Source: Rhodococcus coprophilus NBRC 100603
GTDB taxonomy: Bacteria > Actinomycetota > Actinomycetes > Mycobacteriales > Mycobacteriaceae
NCBI RefSeq assembly: GCF_001895045.1
Contig: NZ_BDAM01000004.1
Coordinates: forward strand, 1 to 61,758
DNA length: 61,758 bases
Direction: 5' to 3'
Shown here: positions 42,345-51,475 of the stretch, piece by piece
Position numbering within the stretch: position 1 is the first letter of the stretch
How the letters are laid out: each line of letters starts with the position of its first letter
Notes under the pieces: model-generated
Told to the model about the DNA's origin: nothing
What the model saw: the letters and a program-made list of their open reading frames with translations, nothing else
Databases searched by the model: none
Position numbers and translations under genes: made by a program

Positions 42345-43124
42345 GTGACCGAGAAGGACCATTTCGACGAAGTCCTGGACCGGGACTGGGACCGGTTCGG
42401 CGAGACCCTGGCCGACCGCATCGTCGCTCTTGCCGGGACCGAGTCGATCGGCATCAGCATGGACACGGCGCACGGACCTGCGACGTACGTGCGGATCCGT
42501 CCCAAGCCCGAAGGTCATGTCGAAGTCGCGGTCGCCGGTGCGGACACCGTCACTCGATCCGTCGCACACGCCGACGAACTCGCACGTCACGTCGTTTCCG
42601 TACTGCGGGCGCATCGCAATGTCGTGCACCCGATCTTTCTGCACACCGACGACGCGCTCGCCGAGGGAGTTCTCCGGGACCGGGTGGCGGACACGCTCTC
42701 CCGCCGTCTCGGCCGGCCGGCTCCCGTCGACGCGGACGGTGACTTCGTTCTCGTACTCGACTCACACGCGGTGTTCGTCATCGTCGATCGCCCCGCACAC
42801 CGGGTCCAGTTGTGGGCTCCGCTGCTCCACAGCATCGCCGAGCGGGCGCGGGCGGCCGACGCCCTCGTCGACCTCAACCGCGACTGGCCCCACATCAAGG
42901 TGGTGCTCGTCGAGGACCGGCTCGTCGCGACCGTCGACATGCTCGGGGACCCGTTCGTCCCCCGCCACCTCAACGACCTTCTCGAGATGCTCGAGATCTT
43001 CCTCGGCACCGTGGACGCACGGTTCGCGCGACGGTTCGACGGGACGCGCTACAGCGGTGAGATCGATCCGGACGTCATCGACCCGGATATCGAGGAGACG
43101 CTCCTCGACGAACCACCGTCGTAA
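42345..43124 (+). CDS. YbjN/TY-chaperone-like domain protein
   Basis: A 259-residue soluble protein with two repeats of an alpha/beta unit: N-terminal FDEVLDRDWDRFGETLADRIV and GHVEVAVAGADTVTR, then C-terminal LNRDWPHIKVVLVEDRLVATVD and LNDLLEMLEIFLGTVDARFA. The second part resembles YbjN and type-III-secretion-chaperone-like folds found widely in actinobacteria. Function unknown. GTG 42345 has AGGAG 5 nt upstream. The stop lies 7 bp from the convergent pmt gene. Confidence 0.7.
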   Translation: MTEKDHFDEVLDRDWDRFGETLADRIVALAGTESIGISMDTAHGPATYVRIRPKPEGHVEVAVAGADTVTRSVAHADELARHVVSVLRAHRNVVHPIFLHTDDALAEGVLRDRVADTLSRRLGRPAPVDADGDFVLVLDSHAVFVIVDRPAHRVQLWAPLLHSIAERARAADALVDLNRDWPHIKVVLVEDRLVATVDMLGDPFVPRHLNDLLEMLEIFLGTVDARFARRFDGTRYSGEIDPDVIDPDIEETLLDEPPS

Positions 43125-43131
43125 TCCCGGA

Positions 43132-44685
43132 TCATCGCCAGCTGGGCAACCACAGTTGGTTGTTCCACTGCTCGAGCGAGATGGGTACCGCGGTGAGAAT
43201 CGGCCACAACCAGACGAAATTCGCCACGACCAGACCGAGGTAGAGACACACCGCGACCAGGCCGACGGTGCGACGTCGCGGCGACGCGTGCCGTCCTCCC
43301 AGGATGTCGCCGAGGGCCATGGCCACGGCCATTGCGAGGAAGGGCGCCATCGGGACGGCGTAGAAGTAGTACATCTGGCGGTCGAGCGATGCGAACCACG
43401 GCAGCAGCCCCGCCCCGTATCCGGTGAGGATCGCGGCCCAACGCCAATCGCGGCGCACGAGCATCTGCCACAGTCCCCATGCGAGCACGGGCAGGGAGAC
43501 CCACCACAACGCGGGTGTGCCGATGAGCATCACTGCCTTGACGCACTGCTCGGCGCCACACCCGGAGATGTTCTCGCCGTCGGCGAAGTAGTACAGCATC
43601 GGACGCAGGCCCATCGGCCACGTCCAAGGTTTCGACTCCCACGGATGCTGGTTACCGGCCGAATTCGTCAGACCGGAGTGGAACTCGAGCACGTTGGCGC
43701 TGTAGTACCACAGCGACCGCACCGCGTCGGGCACGAACCAGAAGGCGGTGTCGTGGCCGATCTTGTTGCCGACGGCATGCCGATCGACCCCCGTCTCGCT
43801 CGCGAACCAGGACCAGTAGGTCGCCAGATAGACGAGCAAGGGAACGACAACCAGCGCGTACAGGGCAGGGGGAATGTCGCGCAGTGCCGTCCCGATCCAG
43901 GGACGCCGCACCCCGTAGGCGCGCCGTGCGGCGAGGTCGAACGCCACGGACATCAGTCCGAAGAATGCGATGAAGTACAGGCCCGACCATTTGGTGCCTA
44001 TCGCGAGACCCAGCAGCAAGCCGGCGCCGAAGCGCCACCAGCGCACACCGAACCGGGGGCCCCACGGGCTGTCGCCGATCCGGCCCTCCGCCCGCACCCG
44101 CGCGATTCGCGCCCGGATGTCGTCACGGTCGACGATCAGGCAACCGAATGCGGCGACGACGAAAACTGCCTGGAAGATGTCGAGCATCCCCAGCCGCGAC
44201 GACACGAACGTCACGCCGTCGACGACCAGAAGGAGTCCGGCGACGCCGCCGAGCATCGTCGAACGGGTCATGCGGCGGACGATGCGCACGACCAGCAGGA
44301 CGAGCACCACCCCCGCGACCGCGGACGAGAACCGCCAGCCCCATCCGTTGTAACCGAACAGCGCCTCACCGACCGCGATCAGCTGTTTGCCCACCGGGGG
44401 ATGCACGACCAGCCCGTACCCCGGGTTGTCCTCGATCCACCCGCCGGTGAGCACCTGCCACCCCTGTGGCGCGTAGTGCTTCTCGTCGAAGACGGGAGTC
44501 TTCGCGTCGGTCGGGTAGTTGAGCATCGTGAACCGTGTGATCGCCGCGAGCGCGGTGACGAACGCCGTCACGATCCATCCGCGTGCCCTGTCGGTGAGAC
44601 CGGGGTCGGGTGGCGGGACGAGCGGCCCGGGGCTGAGGAGGCGACGGTCCGGGGCCGGAAAAGGGCGGTGGTCCGTCACGGTCAC
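43132..44685 (-). CDS. pmt: Protein O-mannosyltransferase (GT39, Pmt)
   Basis: A protein of about 517 residues with roughly ten TM segments. The catalytic first loop has FDEKHYAPQGWQVLTGGW (DE pair), followed by HPPVGKQLIAVGEALFGYNGWGWR; later VSSRLGMLDIF and GTKWSGLYF are family motifs. It transfers mannose from polyprenyl-phosphate-mannose to secreted proteins at the membrane (Rv1002c in M. tuberculosis). The start is GTG 44685 or 44679; earlier codons would run into the divergent rsmI gene, only 23 bp away. Confidence 0.93.
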   Translation of the reverse strand: MTVTDHRPFPAPDRRLLSPGPLVPPPDPGLTDRARGWIVTAFVTALAAITRFTMLNYPTDAKTPVFDEKHYAPQGWQVLTGGWIEDNPGYGLVVHPPVGKQLIAVGEALFGYNGWGWRFSSAVAGVVLVLLVVRIVRRMTRSTMLGGVAGLLLVVDGVTFVSSRLGMLDIFQAVFVVAAFGCLIVDRDDIRARIARVRAEGRIGDSPWGPRFGVRWWRFGAGLLLGLAIGTKWSGLYFIAFFGLMSVAFDLAARRAYGVRRPWIGTALRDIPPALYALVVVPLLVYLATYWSWFASETGVDRHAVGNKIGHDTAFWFVPDAVRSLWYYSANVLEFHSGLTNSAGNQHPWESKPWTWPMGLRPMLYYFADGENISGCGAEQCVKAVMLIGTPALWWVSLPVLAWGLWQMLVRRDWRWAAILTGYGAGLLPWFASLDRQMYYFYAVPMAPFLAMAVAMALGDILGGRHASPRRRTVGLVAVCLYLGLVVANFVWLWPILTAVPISLEQWNNQLWLPSWR

Positions 44686-44695
44686 GTCCCGATCG

Positions 44696-44701
44696 TAGGC
44701 T
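44696..44701 (+). promoter_or_regulatory. -10 hexamer for leaderless rsmI
   Basis: TAGGCT ends 7 nt before the ATG at 44709 in the 23-bp divergent gap with pmt; no Shine-Dalgarno. Confidence 0.5.
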
Positions 44702-44708
44702 GAACCCC

Positions 44709-45575
44709 ATGCAGGCAGTAAATCCGGCGCAGGCGCAGACCCCGGGACAGGGACGACTCGTACTGGCCGCGACACCGATGGGCCAGATCGGGGACGCATC
44801 GAAACGACTGTGCGATGCCCTCGGTACCGCCGACGTCATCGCAGCGGAAGACACCAGGCGCACCCGCCAGCTTGCCGCGGCGCTGGGCGTCACCATCACC
44901 GGCAGGGTCGTCAGCTTCTACGACCAGGTCGAAGTATCCCGGTTGCCGGGGCTGGTCGCGGATGTCGAGTCGGGTCTGACAGTTCTTCTGGTCACCGACG
45001 CCGGTATGCCGTCCGTCAGTGATCCCGGGTACCGGCTGGTGGCGGCGTGCGTGGAAGCCGGCCTGCCCGTGACCTGCCTGCCCGGACCGTCGGCAGTGAC
45101 CACCGCGCTCGCCCTGTCGGGACTGCCGGTCGAGCGTTTCTGCTTCGACGGTTTCCCGCCCCGTAAGCAAGGACAGCGACGCGCCTGGCTGGAGTCGCTC
45201 GCGACCGAAGCCCGCGCGGTGGTGTTCTTCGAGGCGCCGCATCGGCTCGCTGCCTGCCTGGCCGACGCGGTCGCCGTGCTCGGCGGGGACCGGCGCGCGG
45301 CGGTCTGCCGGGAGCTGACGAAGACGTACGAGGAAGTCCGGCGCGGCACCCTCGCGGAACTCGCCGAATGGGCGGTCGACGGTGCGCGCGGTGAGATCAC
45401 AGTCGTCCTCGAAGGGGCCGCGGCCGTGCACACCGACCCGGAGGATCTGGTCGACGGAGTGGAACGCCTGGTCGCCGAGGGTATGCGACTGAAGGACGCG
45501 TGCGCGGAGGTGGCGGGAACCAAGGTGTCGAAGCGCGAATTGTACGACGCCGTGCTCGAGGCACGACGCACCTGA
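44709..45575 (+). CDS. rsmI: 16S rRNA (cytidine1402-2'-O)-methyltransferase
   Basis: A 288-residue SAM-dependent methyltransferase of the tetrapyrrole-methylase fold: GRLVLAATPMGQIGDASKRL, VIAAEDTRRTRQL, LVTDAGMPSVSDPGYRL, CLPGPSAVTTALALSGLP and FFEAPHRL are all family landmarks. It methylates C1402 of 16S rRNA. It is divergent from pmt, as in M. tuberculosis. Confidence 0.95.
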   Translation: MQAVNPAQAQTPGQGRLVLAATPMGQIGDASKRLCDALGTADVIAAEDTRRTRQLAAALGVTITGRVVSFYDQVEVSRLPGLVADVESGLTVLLVTDAGMPSVSDPGYRLVAACVEAGLPVTCLPGPSAVTTALALSGLPVERFCFDGFPPRKQGQRRAWLESLATEARAVVFFEAPHRLAACLADAVAVLGGDRRAAVCRELTKTYEEVRRGTLAELAEWAVDGARGEITVVLEGAAAVHTDPEDLVDGVERLVAEGMRLKDACAEVAGTKVSKRELYDAVLEARRT

Positions 45576-45582
45576 CACGAGA

Positions 45583-45598
45583 CGCCCCACCCGGGGCG
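45583..45598 (+). terminator. Weak rsmI hairpin
   Basis: CGCCCC-ACCC-GGGGCG, 7 bp after the rsmI stop; short stem without T run. Confidence 0.35.
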
Positions 45599-45635
45599 CC
45601 CAGACTTTCCGGGTCGAAATCGACGACCCAGGGGA

Positions 45636-46009
45636 GTACACGCACGCGCCGAACGACTTTTTCGTCAAGACAGCGGAGGTGGTCTGGGTCCGTTCCTGCT
45701 GATTCCGCTTCTGCTGGGCACCGGCCTGGTGTTGACCCGCCGCCTGCGCGGCCTGCAGTTCAGGAAGCTGGGCCGTACCGCGCGGTCTTCGTCGTGGTCG
45801 TGTTCATCGGTGCCACCACCGAACTCGAGGTCGTGTGGAATATCTCCGACGTGATGAACGGCCTGATGGCGTTGCCGAACCTGATCGGCCTGCTGGTGCT
45901 GTCCGGAATGATCGCGCGGGAGACGAAGGCCTACCTCGACCGGGATCCGTATCTGCTCGGCGAGAACCGGAGTCTCGACAAGCCGGCAGACGAGCCCGAC
46001 AGCGTGTAA
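45636..46009 (+). pseudogene. Deleted remnant of an AGCS sodium:alanine symporter
   Basis: The N-terminal family segment (NDFFVKTAEVVW, then after a one-base shift near 45687 GPFLLIPLLLGTGLVLTRRL and LRGLQFRKLG) is joined near 45764-45776 to the C-terminal end of the same family (GPYRAVFVVVVFIGATTELE, VWNISDVMNGLMALPNLIGL, then ARETKAYLDRDPY and a stop) in another frame. Intact AGCS carriers have about 450-500 residues, so some 350 codons are missing from the middle. It cannot be functional. Confidence 0.8.
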
Positions 46010-46022
46010 GGCGAGCGGGCTT

Positions 46023-46072
46023 CCTCCGCGCGGACCGGGACTACCCCTCATCAGCCCCTATCAGCGCGGAGG
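46023..46072. terminator. Hairpin after the AGCS remnant
   Basis: CCTCCGCGC and GCGCGGAGG pair over 9 bp with a 32-nt loop, 14 bp after the remnant's stop codon and about 190 bp before the nSTAND gene. Confidence 0.35.
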
Positions 46073-46258
46073 CCCCACCCCACCCGGCAAGGTCACCCTT
46101 GCGTGGAACCCACTTTGCCTCGTCCGCGGCGGGTCGTACAAAGACGATGGCGCGCGGAACGGGTATCATCCCAGCTCAACTGTGGTGAGGAATTATTCCG
46201 CAGCGGACAGATGAGACCCGGTTCGCGAGGAAACGGGAGGTGAAAGGGCGCGGAACAG

Positions 46259-47305
46259 ATGTCGGAGACCAGCCGGAAGCCCGGCGCCGCGCAGCGGCAG
46301 TTCTTCGCCGACCAACTCCGCATGCTGTTCGCCGCCGCAGGTCGGCCCGCCCTGAAAAAGGTCGTGTCGGAGGCTGCCGCGGTCGCACGAGCGATGGGAT
46401 CCGACCGGGCGGTATCCGTCCAGCGGGTGAGCGACTGGCGGAGCGGCACCCGGTTACCGGCGAGTTTCGAATCGGTCCACCCGGTGCTCGTCGTCCTCAT
46501 CCGATCCGCCCGCGAACTCAACTCCGAGCCGCCCGTCACGGGTCTCTACTCGCTCAAGCAGTGGGAATCCTGGTGGAAGAATGCCCGAGGGCAGACCGGC
46601 ACACCGCGCACCGAGAAAACCCCGCCGTTGGTACCGCAAGGCGTCCGCCCCTACAAGGGCCTCGCGTCGTATCAGGAGGACGACGCCCGGTTGTTCTTCG
46701 GCCGGACCCAAAGTGTGCGGGCGCTCGCCGACGTGGTGACCGCGGCCCACGGACAGGGTCCCGTCATCGTCACGGGCGCGTCCGGCGTCGGAAAGTCCTC
46801 GATCGTGCGCGCCGGCCTGATCCCCTTGCTGTGCGGCGGTGGGTCCGACTTCCGGCCGCTCGTCCTCACTCCCGGTACCCACCCGGTCGCCCGCCTGATC
46901 GAACTGATCCCCGGACTCTCCGACGTCGAAGATCGAACCGACCTGGCCGCCGTGCAGACGGCGTTGCGTGCCGAACTCGAACGGCACTCCGCGACCACGC
47001 TGCTCATCGTCGTCGACCAGATCGAGGAACTGTTCACCCAGTGCTCCGACTCCGCCGAGCGCATCGAATTCCTGCGGTTGCTCGAGATCGCCGCCACCGG
47101 GTACGTCGGTGACGCACCCGCCATCGTCGTCGCGACCATGCGCTCCGATTTCTACGACAAAGCCGTGACCTCTCCGGTGCTCGCGCGTGCGCTCGAACGT
47201 CGCACCAAGACCGTCCAGCCTCTCGAACGTTCCGATCTCGTCGAGGTCATCACGGTGCCTGCGCGGATGGTGGGGGGCGGCTCGAGGCGGGCCTGGTGGA
47301 CCTGA
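46259..47305 (+). CDS. HTH-nSTAND1 NTPase, N-terminal part of a frameshifted HTH-STAND-WD40 protein
   Basis: 348 residues. Residues 10-85 form a helix-turn-helix-type domain (KVVSEAAAVARAMGSDRAVS, VQRVSDWRSGTRLP). A novel-STAND NTPase domain follows the linker: PYKGLASYQEDDARLFFGR, Walker A GASGVGKSS (173-181), Walker B LLIVVDQIEELF (248-259) and ATMRSDFYD. After VITVPARMVG the frame is lost at a G6 tract (47272-47277), ending in a short aberrant tail. One more G would join it to the next frame and give about 1,325 residues. STAND ATPases oligomerise on ligand sensing; actinobacterial HTH-STAND-WD40 proteins are suspected signalling or defence factors. Confidence 0.8.
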   Translation: MSETSRKPGAAQRQFFADQLRMLFAAAGRPALKKVVSEAAAVARAMGSDRAVSVQRVSDWRSGTRLPASFESVHPVLVVLIRSARELNSEPPVTGLYSLKQWESWWKNARGQTGTPRTEKTPPLVPQGVRPYKGLASYQEDDARLFFGRTQSVRALADVVTAAHGQGPVIVTGASGVGKSSIVRAGLIPLLCGGGSDFRPLVLTPGTHPVARLIELIPGLSDVEDRTDLAAVQTALRAELERHSATTLLIVVDQIEELFTQCSDSAERIEFLRLLEIAATGYVGDAPAIVVATMRSDFYDKAVTSPVLARALERRTKTVQPLERSDLVEVITVPARMVGGGSRRAWWT

Positions 47306-50232
47306 TCCTCCACGATCTGGGAGGCCTCGCGGACGGCGAGATCAGCGGCAAGGAATTGCCGTTGCTCTCACACCTCCTCGACACCCTGTGGGACAAGCGC
47401 TCCGGCGGGGCGCTCACCGTCGCGGCCTATCGTGCGACAGGGGGTGTCCGCGGGTCCATCGCGGCGAGCGCCGAACGTGCATGGGAGAAACTCGACGAGA
47501 CAGACCGGGTGCGGGCACGGGCCATGCTCGTGCACCTGGTGTACGTCACGGCGACGGGCACCGACGTGAAGATCGCCCGCCCGCTACCCGAGCTGCTCGC
47601 GGTCGCCGGCGGCGACCGGGATGCCGCAGCGCAGGTCGTCGACCATTTCGTCTCGGCGCGCGTGCTGGTCGCGGACGCCGGTAGCGTCGAACTCATCCAC
47701 GACGCCGTGATCGACGCCTGGCCCCGCCTGAAATCCTGGATCCAGGACGACCGGGCCGACGCCGCGCTACGCCAGCGGATCGAAGCCGACGCCCTGACCT
47801 GGATCGAGAGCGGACGCAATCGGGGGTTGCTCTATCAGCGTGGGCGCATGGACGTCGTGGCCGAACAGAATCCCAGGCTCGGCGATCTCGTGTCGGCGCG
47901 CCATGCGGACGACGTGGTCGCCCTCAGCCCGAACGCCGTGGAGTTCCTCGAGGCGTCTAGAAGACAGATCACCTGGCACGGACGCCGACGGCGCGCGATC
48001 ATCGCGGGTCTGGCGCTCGCGGCGCTGACAGCGTTGGTCATGAGCGGGGTCGCGTGGGTTGCGAAAGGACGCGCGGAGGCCGAGCGCAGCACCGCCCAGT
48101 TCCAGCAGATCATCGCCCTGTCCGATTCGATGCGCGACGAGGATCCGACGACGTCGTCCCACCTCGCGCTGGCGGCCGCTCACATGCGCCCCGACAGCGA
48201 CGTTGCCTATTCCCGCCTCATCGCAACCCAGGGCGTTCCGCTCGCCAACACGCTCCGCGGGCACACCGGACCGGTGTACAGCACCGCGGTGTCGGCGGAC
48301 GGGTCGATGCTCGCCTCGGCAAGTGACGACGGCACCGTCCGCATCTGGTCGCTGGGAGAGGAGTCCGGACCCACGCGACTCGGCGATCCGCTCGAGTTGT
48401 CGTCGAAGTACATGGCATCGGTGTCGTTCAGTCCCGACGGCAGGTACCTCGCGGCCGGTGGCGGTGACGGCGCGGTGTGGATCTTCGACGTCTCCGATCA
48501 CACTGCCCCGCGACGGGTGCTCGACCGGAAGGTGTTCGCGACCGGCGCCGTCCACAACGTGCGGTACGCCCCCTCGGGCCGGTTGCTCGCCGTGCCCTAC
48601 GACGACGGCACCGTCGTCCTCGTCGACACATCCGACCCCACGTCGGGCAGTTTCCCCGTGGTGTCCGTGCGGGGACACGAGGGAGCCGTCCGCACCGTGG
48701 CGTTCCGGCCGGACGGGGACGTGATGGCGACGTCCAGTGACGATCGCACCGTGCGGATCTGGGACATCACCGACCGCGCGGGGCCCGTCCCGCTCGGTGA
48801 GCCGCTGAGGGGATTCGAGGACGTCGCACACTCGGTGAGTTTCAGCGGCGACGGGAAAACCCTGGCCGCCAGCAGCGACGACGGTGTACTGCGCCTGTTC
48901 GACACCGGCGATCCGAGGAAGGCGTACCCGGTCGGTGTTCCCGTCCGCGCGCACACCGGCGGCGTGTGGAGCATCGCGTTTCTTCCGGACGGGAGGACTC
49001 TGGCCAGTGCGTCGTGGGACGGCACCGCGAAGTTGTGGGACATCGACCCCGAGGAGCGGTACCTCGACGAGATCAGCCCCGCCCTGACCGGGCACGGTGG
49101 TGGCGTCGCGACCCTGGCGGTCACCCCGGACGGCAACACGGTGATCACCGGCGGGCAGGACGCGAACCTGCGCGTCTGGACGATGCCGCACACGCGGATC
49201 TCCGTCGTCGACGCCGCTCTGACCAAGCCGTCCGTCAGCCGATCGGGAACTCTCGTCGCGACCGGCAGTTACGGCCCGACGGTGTCGCTGTGGCGGGTGG
49301 ACGAGGCGGGCGAGTGGTCCCGCGCCGGGAGCGTCACCCAGCCCCGGCCACTCGGCGGCGCCTACGTGTGTGCGTTGTCGCCTTCCGGCACGATTCTCGC
49401 GACCGCACCCACGTCGGGCGGCAGTGTCCAACTCTGGGACGTTCGTGATCCCGCCGACCCCGAACCGCTCGCCGATCCGGTGCCCCTGGGTACGCGATTC
49501 ACGTCCGCTCTCGCGTTCTCGCCGGACGGTGCGACGCTGGTGACCGGTGCGGACGACTTCTCCGTGCAACTGTGGGACATCGCCGACCCCGCCCGGCCCG
49601 TGCCCTGGGGAGCGCCACTCACCGGACCGGAGAATCTGGTGCGCAGCACCACGATCAGCCCTGACGGCCGGAGCCTCGTGGTGACCAGTGCGGACAGCAG
49701 GATCTATGCGTGGGACATCGCCGATCCGCGCGCGGCGATTCGCACCGAGATCTTCGGCGGGCACGACGCCGGGGTCAATACGGCAGCATTCGGCCGAGAC
49801 GGGGACGTACTTGTCACCGGCAGCGACGACCATCGTGTACTGATGTGGGACAGGGACGCCGCCGGGAACTTCACCGCGCGGCCCACCGCTCTTCGCGGCC
49901 ACAGCGGCACTGTGTATTCGGTGTCGATCACGCGGGACGGAACCAAGGCGGTCAGCGGTAGCGACGACGGCACGATCCGGTTGTGGGATGTCTCCGACGC
50001 GGAGAGCATGCGCGAGGTCGGCGGACCCATCACCGACACGGGGGTAGGACGCTGGCAGGTGGTGTTCCGCCCGAACGGTTCCGTCGTCGCCGCAGGAGGC
50101 GACGGGGTGCTCCGCATGTGGAATCTCGAGGCGGACGTCGTCGCCGAGCGGATCTGTCACTCCACGTCCGGGCGGATCAGCGACATCCTGCCGCAGTTCG
50201 ATCTGCCCGTGCCCGGTCGCGAGGTGTGCTGA
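47296..50232 (+). CDS. STAND C-terminal region, TM and 14-repeat WD40, continuation after frameshift
   Basis: 978 residues from GTG 47296, but the true frame is continuous with the preceding one if one base is restored. It holds the winged-helix end of the STAND module (SVELIHDAVIDAWPRLKSWI), a TM segment (about 234-255, RAIIAGLALAALTALVMSGV), a short helix (AEAERSTAQFQQIIALSD) and 14 WD40 repeats (for example LRGHTGPVYSTAVSADGS), likely two seven-bladed propellers, with the C-terminus near ICHSTSGR. It overlaps pabB (convergent) by 56 bp. Codon bias remains normal after the break, so the damage is recent, a read error or a reversible switch. Confidence 0.8.
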   Translation: MDLILHDLGGLADGEISGKELPLLSHLLDTLWDKRSGGALTVAAYRATGGVRGSIAASAERAWEKLDETDRVRARAMLVHLVYVTATGTDVKIARPLPELLAVAGGDRDAAAQVVDHFVSARVLVADAGSVELIHDAVIDAWPRLKSWIQDDRADAALRQRIEADALTWIESGRNRGLLYQRGRMDVVAEQNPRLGDLVSARHADDVVALSPNAVEFLEASRRQITWHGRRRRAIIAGLALAALTALVMSGVAWVAKGRAEAERSTAQFQQIIALSDSMRDEDPTTSSHLALAAAHMRPDSDVAYSRLIATQGVPLANTLRGHTGPVYSTAVSADGSMLASASDDGTVRIWSLGEESGPTRLGDPLELSSKYMASVSFSPDGRYLAAGGGDGAVWIFDVSDHTAPRRVLDRKVFATGAVHNVRYAPSGRLLAVPYDDGTVVLVDTSDPTSGSFPVVSVRGHEGAVRTVAFRPDGDVMATSSDDRTVRIWDITDRAGPVPLGEPLRGFEDVAHSVSFSGDGKTLAASSDDGVLRLFDTGDPRKAYPVGVPVRAHTGGVWSIAFLPDGRTLASASWDGTAKLWDIDPEERYLDEISPALTGHGGGVATLAVTPDGNTVITGGQDANLRVWTMPHTRISVVDAALTKPSVSRSGTLVATGSYGPTVSLWRVDEAGEWSRAGSVTQPRPLGGAYVCALSPSGTILATAPTSGGSVQLWDVRDPADPEPLADPVPLGTRFTSALAFSPDGATLVTGADDFSVQLWDIADPARPVPWGAPLTGPENLVRSTTISPDGRSLVVTSADSRIYAWDIADPRAAIRTEIFGGHDAGVNTAAFGRDGDVLVTGSDDHRVLMWDRDAAGNFTARPTALRGHSGTVYSVSITRDGTKAVSGSDDGTIRLWDVSDAESMREVGGPITDTGVGRWQVVFRPNGSVVAAGGDGVLRMWNLEADVVAERICHSTSGRISDILPQFDLPVPGREVC

Positions 50233-51463
50233 GGGCGAGGATGCTGGACGCCTTGTCCAGGCACTCCTGCCATTCGGCGTCGGGATCGGAGTCGATGGTG
50301 ATACCACCGCCGACTCCCAGCACGCAGGTTCCGGACCCGAACTCGACGGTGCGGATCGCGACGTTCAGTTCGGTGCCCGCGAGCGGACTGGCCATTCCGA
50401 CCGTGCCGCAGTACACACCACGGGGGTGCGGCTCCCACTGTTGCAGCAGGTCTCGCGCCCGGATCTTGGGGCAGCCGGTGACGGACGCGGGCGGGAACGC
50501 GGCGTCGAGCAGATCTGCGGTAGTGATGCCGTGCCGTGCGCGCGCCGCGACCGTCGAGACCAGATGCCACACCCCGGGCGCCGGACGGACGGTGAGCAGT
50601 TCGTCCACGGTGACGGTGCCGACCTCGGCGACTCGGCCCAGGTCGTTGCGCACGAGGTCCACGATCATGATGTTCTCCGCCACGTCCTTGACCGATGCGC
50701 GCAGCAGTGCAGGGTCGGCGGACAACGGGAGTGTCCCCTTGATGGGGCTGGACCTCAGCGCGTCGCCGTGGCGGGAGACGAACAGTTCGGGCGACAGCGA
50801 TGCGACCGCGCCCCACGGTCCTTCCACATAGGCGGCACGTGACGGTGAGGTCCGGGCGATCGCCGTGGTGAAGAACGCGAGTGGATCACCGCTCCATGTG
50901 CCGGTGAACCGGGTGCACACACACGCCTGGTAGACCTCGCCGTCGCGGATGGCGGCGAGGCACTGCTCGACGCCACGGCGATGGTCGGCGCGACGAGGCG
51001 ACGTCCAGTCGATCTGCCACCGGCCTGGCGGCACGGGTGGTCCGGTGACGGCCTCCGACAGATCGGTCCCGCAGGGGGCGTCGCCGAGAGTCTCGTACCA
51101 CCAGCACCCGTCGGCATCGAGCCTGAGCACGGTGTCGGTCCAGCCGCCGGCCGCGGCAGGAAGCCCGGAATGCTCGGCCGACGCGGCCGCGGGAGGTCCG
51201 TCCGGGTAGGCGAGGAATCCGATCCAGCCGCCTCCGACCAACGGCCTGCCGGGGGTACGTTCCTCCCGGAGATCCGGGCACGCAAAGGCTTCCGACGGAT
51301 CGACCGCGCCGGTCGCCAGGGAGGGTGCGATCAGTGCGGCCGAACCGAACCATTCGCCGGTCACCGCTGCCGGAGGCGGCACCCCGAGGCGGCGGGCGCG
51401 TTCCGCGAGGGAGCCGAGAACCTGATCGGGGGTGCCACCGCGGCCGAGCCGTTCCATCCGCAT
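50177..51463 (-). CDS. pabB: Aminodeoxychorismate synthase component I (PabB)
   Basis: A 428-residue chorismate-binding enzyme: GWIGFLAYPDG N-terminal, then the catalytic domain with GEVYQACVCTRF, SSPIKGTLP, AENIMIVDLVRNDLGR, PPASVTGCPKIRA and GVGGGITIDSDP. It aminates chorismate to 4-amino-4-deoxychorismate for folate with a PabA partner not seen here. It is classified as PabB, not TrpE, from the shorter N-terminus and from the place matching Rv1005c. ATG 51457 is an alternative start. Confidence 0.9.
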   Translation of the reverse strand: MRMERLGRGGTPDQVLGSLAERARRLGVPPPAAVTGEWFGSAALIAPSLATGAVDPSEAFACPDLREERTPGRPLVGGGWIGFLAYPDGPPAAASAEHSGLPAAAGGWTDTVLRLDADGCWWYETLGDAPCGTDLSEAVTGPPVPPGRWQIDWTSPRRADHRRGVEQCLAAIRDGEVYQACVCTRFTGTWSGDPLAFFTTAIARTSPSRAAYVEGPWGAVASLSPELFVSRHGDALRSSPIKGTLPLSADPALLRASVKDVAENIMIVDLVRNDLGRVAEVGTVTVDELLTVRPAPGVWHLVSTVAARARHGITTADLLDAAFPPASVTGCPKIRARDLLQQWEPHPRGVYCGTVGMASPLAGTELNVAIRTVEFGSGTCVLGVGGGITIDSDPDAEWQECLDKASSILALSTPRDRARADRTAAGCR

Positions 51464-51475
51464 GGCTCGAGCTTG

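Noticed and set aside
45576-46258. Insertion-sequence scar explaining the symporter deletion
   Set aside because: No terminal inverted repeats, target duplications or transposase fragments were seen around the remnant.
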